Assembly: GCA_032164245.1 (NCBI GenBank)
Contig: JAVMKO010000022.1
Location: 12,089,845 to 12,153,844 of the forward strand
Source: Sternotherus odoratus
Taxonomy: Eukaryota; Chordata; Testudines; Kinosternidae
Direction: 5' to 3'
DNA length: 64,000 bases
Part shown: piece by piece, positions 58,701 to 64,000 of the stretch
Layout: each line of letters starts with the position of its first letter
Numbering within the stretch: the stretch's first letter is position 1
Made by a program: the position numbers and the translations under genes
Notes under the pieces: model-generated
Told to the model about the DNA's origin: nothing
Databases searched by the model: none
The model's input: the letters and a program-made list of their open reading frames with translations, nothing else

Positions 58701-61700
58701 TGGCATCGACTTGTGCAAGATAGGCAAAGGTGGAGCGGTATCGATTTGCGTTCATGGCGGAATCAAGACGCCGTGTAACGAGGACAAGTCAGATCCAAGT
58801 AATCCAAGTAATATTGGGATGGTGTCAAGTACCGAGGGGTGCCGTGTTAGTCTGCATTCACAAAAACAACAAGGAGTCCGGTGGCATCTTGAAGACTAAC
58901 AGATTTATTTGGGCATAAGCTTTCGCGGGTTAAAAAAAACCCCACTTCTTCAGAGGCATCACCTTAACCCTAACCCGTGCATCTGAAGAAGTGGGATTTT
59001 ACCCACGAAAGCTTATGCCCAAATAAATCTGTTAGTCTGGAAAGTGCCACTGGAACTCCTGGTTGTTCATATTGGGATGATATGGATCAAGGTCTATTAT
59101 TATTCTAAACCCCCAAGTTGTTCGGATGGATGAATTCAGATGTTTGCCCCTCTCTAATTATTGCAATGCAATTAGCTTCTTAAGAAGATTCAGAAAATTC
59201 TCAGTGTCCAAGTTAGCTCTAGCCACAAGAATTTGGCATGTTTTTCCAAGCTGAGCATAGACAGCATGGTAGAGAAAAAAGCCATTCACTCTGGGTCAGG
59301 TCTAATGGTGAGAGCCACCCATTTTCAGATAACGAGGGAAATAATAAAAAAATAAAGGGAATTAAATTCATTGTCCAGCCACAGCCCCACAGTTGCATCA
59401 GACAGATTTCAACGGGTCTGATGGGTTGGGCGAGGGTAAGAGAGGGAGAGAGGACAGAATGGCTGGACAGTGGACAGACGTACTCCGGCATTCATTGGGG
59501 TTGCGGTCCTCAGCGGGTCTCCAAGGCTGGTCATTGTAGAAAGCTGCGCAGCGATCGCAATGTGGGCCGGCAGTGTTGTGCTGACACACACAGTGTCCGT
59601 GAACCTGGAACCGAGACAAAACTTCACACCCTATTGGCAGCCAATCTGTTAGCTCACTGTCACTCACTCACACACACACATGCACACACCCCTACCTCCT
59701 TCTGTCCTCACTGCTCATTCCCCAGCTAGACTCACCTCCTCTTCCCGTCAGTCTGTGAGGACCAGAGCAGCCTGGGGACAACCTGCTTCTAGGAAATACT
59801 TGTAGCTACAGCCTGATGCTGTTAACATGAATTTCCAGCAACTACACAAGGTATCTACTGGCACGGGACTAGTCCGCAGCAGCCTGTATTGGTGAATGTC
59901 ATTTAGGTACGAAATAGAGCCAGCTGAGTCTCCTGGAGCCAGAGAAAGGGAAGGCTCGCAGTGGCAGAAGGTTCAGTTACACCCTCACTTCACCGCTGCA
60001 ATGGGCGGCTTGAGCCCTGGTCTACATTACAGAGTTAGGTCGATGTAAGGCAGCTTATGTCAACCTCCTTCTGTAAGTGCCGACCCTAAAATATCGCTCC
60101 CGCCCCAATGTAACTCGTCCACTTCCCTGACTCAACTCCACCACCATGAGAGGCGTAGTGCTGAGGTCAACATCATTAGGTCGATGCAGTGTCAGTGTAG
60201 ACACTGTGTTGGTTACATCGACTTGCTGCCTTTCTGAAGCCATCCCACAGCGATGGTGAAATCAGTGCAAGCACTCCTGGGGAGGACGCGCACCGCCGCT
60301 GCAAGAAGTGTGGTGTGGACGTGCAAAAGCAGTTTCATTACTGCAGTGGCTGTAGGTCAATGTAATTTAGGGCCACTTAATTTCGTAGCGTAGACCTGCC
60401 CCGAGTAAGCAATCAAGTAGTACCACTTCGAGGACATTTCCACCTTCCTCTTTGTGTGTCAACACATTACACACAGTGTGCTTGCCCTTGCAGAACTGAG
60501 CCAATAGGCACCAGTGGAGGGCCAGGAGGCCAGGACTGGGCCAGGAGCCTGGTGTTAGATCTAGAACTCAGGGGTGGTACTGAGAACTGACACAGCCAAG
60601 CACTAGTCTGCAGGTTTTCCCTTGTGCTCTCACCTGCGTCATGGCATTGGGGTCTCTGGACGGGGTCCGGGAGGGAGTACAGCGGTCTGCGTGCCCATGG
60701 CAGAAGCAGCTTCCCTGGACTTGCATTTCGGTCACGGCGTAGAAGGCGCTGGGGGAGCGATAGCCCTGCTGCGGGAGGCGAGGTAGCTGGGTGAAGTTAA
60801 CTCTCAGGTTGGTGAATTCTCCCAGGTCTGTATGGGAGAAGAGGACAAATGAGGGGAAGTAGCGACGAAGGCACAGGCCAGCAGGGCAGGGAAGCGTGTG
60901 ATGCAGAGAGAACCAGTCCTGCCTGGCATTAGCTGGCCCCCTTTGTTGGCAGCATCAGGACAGAGATCAAGGAGCGGAGGAGAGTGAAGTATTCTCCTAC
61001 CCGTGGGATGGTCATCTCTCTCTATGGCATGTCTGCAGCATATCGCTAAGACGTTGCAGGGGGAGGGAGGGGAAGTGAGACCGCTGCTACGTGGGTTGTC
61101 CCTGCTCAGCGGGTTCATTTAGAGGGGCCTGCACAGCACCCACTACTACCATTAAAAGCTGCTTCAGAAACAAAGCACCTCGTAGTGCCACATCATGCGC
61201 GGCTTTGCAAAGGCTGACTCATCTCCAGGGTCCAGCACCTTCCACCGGGTGCTCAGTGCCTAAAATCTTCTCCTTTGCAAATCTGTAGCTGGAAGATGGG
61301 CAAGTAACCCTGGGAACCGCCTCCCCTCCCTCCCCCAGGTATAAATGAGAAAATGTGCATACTACTGATGCTTTCGCTGCGAGATGTGGCGATGCCGGAC
61401 GCCAGGTCAAGGGGGTTGAATTTGACCTGAGGAGAAGAACACAGAAGCAACAATTAAGACGGTTAAAGGGGGGGGGGGAGGGAGGGAATGTGTCTCTTTA
61501 CACCTCCCAGCCATCCAAACAATGAAATGTCTGATCTGGAGCTGCATCTTCCGGAGAGTAGCCGTTCCCGAGTACCATGCTGAAGGGCAAGTTAAATGGC
61601 TGAGGAATCAGCAACAATTCCACCAAAATGCCCTGCTGCCCACAAGCCAGTAGGTGCCTCTATGCTTGAAGGAGCAGGAATCTTCCCATGGCACGCTCCT

Positions 61701-63475
61701 TACACTCACTAGCCTGCAGAACACCAGCAGAAGGTTCTCTTCTCACTGCGTCTGGGTGTCAAACTATAGACTATGGGCAGAAAACGCTACCGGGAAGGAG
61801 AGGGGGCTATTGGAGAGTTGAGAAGGCAAAAATGGGGAAGCGAGATGTCGGAACAATAGATGGCCACACGGCTCTGAGTTTGCTCCGTGTCTGCACAATA
61901 AGAATGTTGAACCACTTGGCTAGACCCCCGATGTGTGTAAGTAGGGCAACAACATTCCCGTCTTCTATTAACGTCTGAAGAAGATGTAGGGAGTGGAGCT
62001 GAGCTCTTCGGTTTGTTAATCACAGAGCTGCACTTTGTTCAACAGCCTGCAGTGGGCATTGTGTCCCTCCTGAGTGTCTCCTGTCCTTTTCAAATCTCCC
62101 ACTCTTAACCCAGTGGGGAAGAACAACTACTCTCCACTGCAGGAATTACTGGGCAAAATTCTATGGCTGGTACCACTCTGGCGCTCTGACAAGCTGATCA
62201 CATTGGCCCCTTCTTACCTGTGAATCTATGAAATGCAGGGGTGGCCAGCTCCAGTCCATGGGCTATAAGCAACCAGAGGTTTCCATAATCAGCCCATGCT
62301 GTGCTCACGTTGACTGTGAAGGTGCAGCCCAGAGAATCTACACCTCCCAGCAGGCTCTGTTCCTGAAGGCTTGTTGCTTGGACCAAGACAGAGCATCACA
62401 TGCTGGGAGCCCTAGTCTACATGGGAAGCTTCTCCATAGTCAAGATGAGCGTGGCTGCAGTCTGCTCTATTCTATGGCCTTCTGGGTGATGGCAGGTTGC
62501 TCACCTGACCCTCCATGTGGGCCTAAGACAACGAGTATCACAGACATCGTACCTGCCCCCCGGGCAGAGGGTGCCCCTGGTGGGTCCGCAGTTCCTGACA
62601 GCGCACGTCCTGCCAGCCCTGGGGGGAGCCTTGGGGGATCCGTGGGAAGGCGGTGGCGCAGTCAGAGGCCAGGTACTGATAGACGGTCCAGGTCTCGCCA
62701 AAGTCCGTGGAGCGCTCGATCAGCATCCCTGCCGGCAGAGGGGCCTGGAGGAGGGAGGGTGGGGATGAGATCGCAGAAGTGCTGAGCGCGCACAGAGCAA
62801 GAAGCCTGTTTTTAATTCCTCAGACCCCTCTCCTACGTGAGGTGCCCCGATTCTCCATGCATCTCCCCTTCCCTCCCCACAACAGAGCTCACCCCCTACA
62901 CAGCCCTACTTCCTTCTACAAAGCCTGCCCCACTATAGGCCAGCTCCCTCTCTATCCTCTGCCACTAGCCAGAGCCTCCCCTGGAGCCTGCTCCAACTCA
63001 ACCCCTCTCCCTGTGCTCATGGCCTCCCACTCCGGGCTGGTTGGCTGACCTGGTCAGGAACCAATAGGGATGCACACATCACTGTAGAAAACAACCAATT
63101 ATTTCTGGACGAATCAAACCACCAGTCATACAAATACAGTGGAAGGAAGGAGAGAGAAGTGTGTTCACATCTGTGTGTTTTCACACTCAGTTTCCACATG
63201 CACTTTTTAAAGCATTAATAAACTGAGCTCTGGAAGGAGGAGAATATATATTAGTGCTGTCTTGCCCAGGAGGAGACATTTGATTGGCTGTTTGTCTCAT
63301 CTGGAGCCTGGAGGGGCTGTAGGTTTACATTCTCCCCTGCTTGCAAGGGGCCCCGGGCACAGTTTATAACCCAGTAACCAAAGTGCAAGCTGCTCACATA
63401 CCCTGAAGTCCAGCAAGATGCTGCTGAGCTGAAACTTCTTGTCGAGATCCAGCTGCAAGGAGACCTGGTTCACGT
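40591..63475 (-). CDS. LAMB3: Laminin subunit beta 3, 3' 19 exons (5' end outside the window)
   Basis: This is the beta chain of laminin-332, a secreted basement-membrane heterotrimer that anchors epithelia. Exons in transcript order: 63402-63475, 62553-62744, 61366-61426, 60634-60827, 59484-59604, 58123-58311, 57878-58033, 56515-56711, 54098-54209, 53354-53726, 52627-52775, 50707-50915, 48890-49093, 47895-48039, 44962-45169, 43858-43999, 43196-43372, 42081-42234, 40591-40724. They total 3191 nt, about 1063 residues, against about 1073 in the matching human part. Domains in order: most of the laminin N-terminal domain, six laminin EGF-like repeats, coiled-coil domain II, a six-cysteine domain alpha, coiled-coil domain I, and a C-terminal Cys for the interchain disulfide. 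Six rather than eight or more LE repeats identify beta 3. Roughly the first 99 residues, with the signal peptide, lie beyond 64000. No frameshift or stop was found. Confidence 0.97.
42081..42234 (-). CDS. LAMB3: LAMB3 exon w18 (domain I coiled coil)
   Basis: 154 nt encoding [20 protein letters not shown] and [17 protein letters not shown]. The acceptor is TTTCCCACAG and the donor is GTAAGT. Confidence 0.95.
42440..43055 (+). mobile_element. CR1 LINE 3' fragment in a LAMB3 intron
   Basis: AGAGGCTGAAAAGATTGG, TTCATAACACAAGGAGAAGG, GGGACTCATTATCTTGGGAA and the final AGAACCAGCCTGACAATTCC follow the CR1 3' order. It is heavily diverged and runs opposite to LAMB3 transcription. Confidence 0.75.
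43196..43372 (-). CDS. LAMB3: LAMB3 exon w17 (domain I coiled coil)
   Basis: 177 nt, 59 codons, phase 0. Encodes [20 protein letters not shown] and [18 protein letters not shown] chose the acceptor TTTTAG before ATCCAG over a CAG six bases downstream, because it preserves the human alignment. Confidence 0.92.
43858..43999 (-). CDS. LAMB3: LAMB3 exon w16 (domain I coiled coil)
   Basis: 142 nt encoding [20 protein letters not shown] and [14 protein letters not shown]. The donor is GTGAGT. Confidence 0.94.
44962..45169 (-). CDS. LAMB3: LAMB3 exon w15 (domain I coiled coil)
   Basis: 208 nt encoding [35 protein letters not shown] and [16 protein letters not shown]. The acceptor is AACTCTCTAG and the donor is GTAAGC. 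Confidence 0.95.
47072..47244. mobile_element. Short TIR element (mariner/Tigger-like ends)
   Basis: The ends CACTGGACCCTCGCTA and TATAGCGAGGGTCCAGTG are inverted repeats. A TA follows the right end and a TG precedes the left, consistent with a mutated TA duplication. The interior is itself palindromic (GGGATCCATG modules). Confidence 0.7.
47895..48039 (-). CDS. LAMB3: LAMB3 exon w14 (domain I coiled coil)
   Basis: 145 nt encoding [20 protein letters not shown] and [19 protein letters not shown]. The acceptor is TATTGTCAG and the donor is GTAAAT. Confidence 0.94.
48110..48320 (+). repeat. MIR-like SINE fragment
   Basis: CTGACCTTGGGCAAGTCACT, then GCTCTGTGCTTTGATTGCCC, then ATCAGATGGG matches the MIR core and tail order. 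Confidence 0.6.
48890..49093 (-). CDS. LAMB3: LAMB3 exon w13 (domain alpha)
   Basis: 204 nt, phase 0. Encodes the cysteine-rich beta knob, with six Cys in [26 protein letters not shown] and LSCRG, then re-enters the coiled coil. All six cysteines align with the human protein. The donor is GTAGGT. Confidence 0.94.
50707..50915 (-). CDS. LAMB3: LAMB3 exon w12 (domain II)
   Basis: 209 nt encoding [30 protein letters not shown] and [20 protein letters not shown]. The conserved PDLTP-like end fixes the alignment. The acceptor is ATTCCTGCAG and the donor is GTGAAG. Confidence 0.93.
52627..52775 (-). CDS. LAMB3: LAMB3 exon w11 (domain II)
   Basis: 149 nt encoding [20 protein letters not shown] and [10 protein letters not shown] in the domain II coiled coil. 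The acceptor is TGATTTCAG and the donor is GTAGGC. Confidence 0.93.
52843..52985 (-). repeat. Weak MIR-like fragment
   Basis: ATCAGGGCCCCATTGTGCTG with a nearby GGGGAAACAGAGGC resembles the fragment at 26500. Low certainty. Confidence 0.35.
53354..53726 (-). CDS. LAMB3: LAMB3 exon w10 (LE6 and start of coiled-coil domain II)
   Basis: 373 nt, the largest coding exon in the window for this gene. Encodes [38 protein letters not shown] and [18 protein letters not shown], then enters domain II. Asn in LRNST is a possible N-glycosylation site. The donor is GTAAAG. Confidence 0.95.
54098..54209 (-). CDS. LAMB3: LAMB3 exon w9 (LE5)
   Basis: 112 nt encoding [20 protein letters not shown] and [15 protein letters not shown]. 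The donor is GTCCGT, weaker than consensus at position +3, but phase and homology both require it. Confidence 0.93.
55010..55262 (+). repeat. MIR-like SINE fragment, well preserved
   Basis: GGGCTCAAATCCCTGCTCTG, CACAAGTCACTTAGCTGCCC, CAGTTCCCCATCTGTAAAAT and ATACAAATAATAAACAAATA follow MIR from core to tail. Confidence 0.75.
56035..56250 (-). repeat. MIR-like SINE fragment
   Basis: CACAGAGAGACTAGGTGACT and GCTCAAGGACATGCAGGATA are the complement of the MIR core. It lies in the same intron as the plus-oriented copy at 55010. Confidence 0.6.
56515..56711 (-). CDS. LAMB3: LAMB3 exon w8 (LE4 and start of LE5)
   Basis: 197 nt encoding [38 protein letters not shown], and [15 protein letters not shown]. 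The donor is GTACGG. The exon end at CNQ matches the human boundary before FTGQC. Confidence 0.95.
57878..58033 (-). CDS. LAMB3: LAMB3 exon w7 (LE3)
   Basis: 156 nt encoding [39 protein letters not shown] and [10 protein letters not shown]. This is EGF-like repeat 3. It is separated from exon w6 by an intron of only 89 bases. The donor is GTGAGT. Confidence 0.95.
58123..58311 (-). CDS. LAMB3: LAMB3 exon w6 (LE2)
   Basis: 189 nt encoding [39 protein letters not shown] and [17 protein letters not shown]. This is EGF-like repeat 2. The acceptor is GCTTTCCAG and the donor is GTAAGT. Confidence 0.95.
58822..59068. mobile_element. Palindromic mobile element, copy 3, in a LAMB3 intron
   Basis: The inverted arms share AAGACTAACAGATTTATTTG and GGGCATAAGCTTTCG, with ACTTCTTCAGA against TCTGAAGAAGT near the centre. 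Exact 11-bp direct repeats ATATTGGGATG lie at 58811-58821 and 59069-59079. Two telomere-like units (TAACCC) sit in the centre. It lies about 415 bases from the nearest LAMB3 exon. Confidence 0.75.
59484..59604 (-). CDS. LAMB3: LAMB3 exon w5 (LE1)
   Basis: 121 nt encoding [19 protein letters not shown] and [18 protein letters not shown], the second half of laminin EGF-like repeat 1. The donor is GTACGT. Confidence 0.95.
60015..60402. mobile_element. TIR element in a LAMB3 intron
   Basis: The ends CCTGGTCTACATTACAGAG and GTAGCGTAGACCTGCCC are inverted repeats. The inside has subterminal AGGTCGATG/CATCGAC modules. There is no coding capacity and no clear target-site duplication. Confidence 0.65.
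60634..60827 (-). CDS. LAMB3: LAMB3 exon w4 (end of LN domain, start of LE1)
   Basis: 194 nt encoding [33 protein letters not shown] and FCHGHADRC. It closes the N-terminal domain and opens the first EGF-like repeat. The donor GTGAGA follows MTQ. Confidence 0.95.
61366..61426 (-). CDS. LAMB3: LAMB3 exon w3 (LN domain)
   Basis: 61 nt encoding [20 protein letters not shown], the counterpart of the [20 protein letters not shown] region. The acceptor is TTCTCCTCAG and the donor is GTAGTA. Confidence 0.93.
61468..61478 (+). repeat. Poly-G run (11) in a LAMB3 intron
   Basis: Eleven consecutive G about 40 bases upstream, in transcript order, of the acceptor of LAMB3 exon w3. It reads as a poly-C tract on the transcribed strand. 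Confidence 0.85.
62553..62744 (-). CDS. LAMB3: LAMB3 exon w2 (LN domain)
   Basis: 192 nt, 64 codons, phase 0 at both ends. Encodes [34 protein letters not shown] and WQDVRCQEL. It has the same codon count as the human exon. The acceptor is CTCCTCCAG and the donor is GTACGA. Confidence 0.95.
63402..63475 (-). CDS. LAMB3: LAMB3 exon w1 (first in window, LN domain)
   Basis: 74 nt encoding [16 protein letters not shown] through LLDFR in the laminin N-terminal domain. The acceptor is TGTCTCCTCAG and the donor is GTATGT. It starts with the last two bases of a split Asp codon, so another exon precedes it beyond the window. Confidence 0.93.
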
Positions 63476-64000
63476 CTGAGGAGACACAAAAGGGCAGTTT
63501 TCAGAGCTGCAGACCTCAGGGAGTTCAGAAAAACAAACCCTTGACTCCTTAGAGCCAGGTCATTCATTTTCCTCTTTGCTTGTAACCTGCCAAAACCCAA
63601 ACCCTGTTTGCTGAATCCACAACCCCTCACCCTGTCATTTCCATCATTATTAGCCACTGGGGCCCCTTGGAAGTCCACTGACATCCTTCTGGGGAAAAGC
63701 TGATGCTTTCTAAATGGCTCTTGTTCTGTTTGTATCAGCGATGGGTTCCCACTGTAAGAATGTTCAGGTCTAGCTCCCAATCCAAAGCCACAACCAGAAC
63801 TGACCTTCACGGAGCCAGATCCTCAACAAAGATCCATGGATTTCAGTGGGGTTATTGATACCAAAGGTGAGGGTGAGGAGTTTCTCTGTTGTGATTAGAA
63901 CGGGGCGGGGATTTGCTGATTATTTTTTTTTTTAATCAGAAGATGCCAATTTGTCAAATCAGAAACTTGTTGTAGAAATGTATCCATTTGGATTAACATT

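Larger units (their letters stand above)
40725..64000 (-). other. LAMB3: LAMB3 introns, content overview
   Basis: Introns with recognisable content: 42235-43195 (CR1), 45170-47894 (short TIR element), 48040-48889 (MIR-like), 52776-53353 (weak MIR-like), 54210-56514 (two MIR-like pieces), 58312-59483 (palindromic element), 59605-60633 (TIR element). I see nothing identifiable in 40725-42080, 43373-43857, 44000-44961, 49094-50706, 50916-52626, 53727-54097, 56712-57877, 60828-61365, 61427-62552, 62745-63401 or 63476-64000, beyond short mononucleotide runs. Confidence 0.6.

Noticed and set aside
59238..59729. 163-codon plus-strand open frame
   Set aside because: It is antisense to LAMB3 exon w5 and the adjoining intron; the coding strand is clearly the minus strand.
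62228..62785. 185-codon plus-strand open frame
   Set aside because: Antisense to the GC-rich LAMB3 exon w2; high GC lowers stop frequency.

Overview
The window is vertebrate nuclear DNA with intron-rich genes and many interspersed repeats. It most likely comes from a turtle, or at least a sauropsid. The reasons are CR1 LINE fragments on both strands, no Alu- or L1-like sequence, and several repeat families that I recognise from memory as common in turtle genomes: palindromic elements, short TIR elements and solo LTRs. I ran no database search, so the species call is inference.

There are two protein-coding genes, arranged tail to tail. CAMK1G (calcium/calmodulin-dependent protein kinase I gamma) is on the + strand. 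Eleven coding exons between 18497 and 38213 join in frame to a complete 473-residue protein ending in a CaaX prenylation box. LAMB3 (laminin subunit beta 3) is on the - strand. Nineteen exons between 63475 and 40591 join in frame to about 1063 residues, from within the laminin N-terminal domain to the C-terminal cysteine. Its first exons lie beyond 64000. All exon phases were checked by hand and agree. The two stop codons are about 2.4 kb apart. The only canonical poly(A) signals I found lie at 39890-39918, where a 17-base palindrome gives AATAAA on both strands. The CAMK1G-LAMB3 neighbourhood matches the known vertebrate order.

Layout. 1-18470: no coding exon; AT-rich DNA upstream of CAMK1G or in its first intron, with three homeodomain-motif-rich stretches, two palindromic mobile elements, and a CR1 carrying two nested TIR elements. 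18471-39925: CAMK1G, including a 9.8-kb intron 2 with a solo LTR nested inside a hAT-like element, a second solo LTR only 39 bases upstream of exon 7, and a probable intron in the 3' UTR. 39895-64000: LAMB3, with mostly unremarkable introns containing MIR-like, CR1 and TIR-type repeats.

The two genes are unrelated in function: CAMK1G is a membrane-anchored signalling kinase and LAMB3 is a basement-membrane chain of laminin-332. They are linked only by position and by their convergent 3' ends. I found no tRNA, rRNA, CRISPR array or operon. The most notable observations are the bidirectional palindromic poly(A) site, the cleanly dated nested transposons with exact target-site duplications, the LTR beside a splice acceptor, the reduced palmitoylation cysteine cluster of CAMK1G, and an unexplained antisense coding-like stretch in CAMK1G intron 2.
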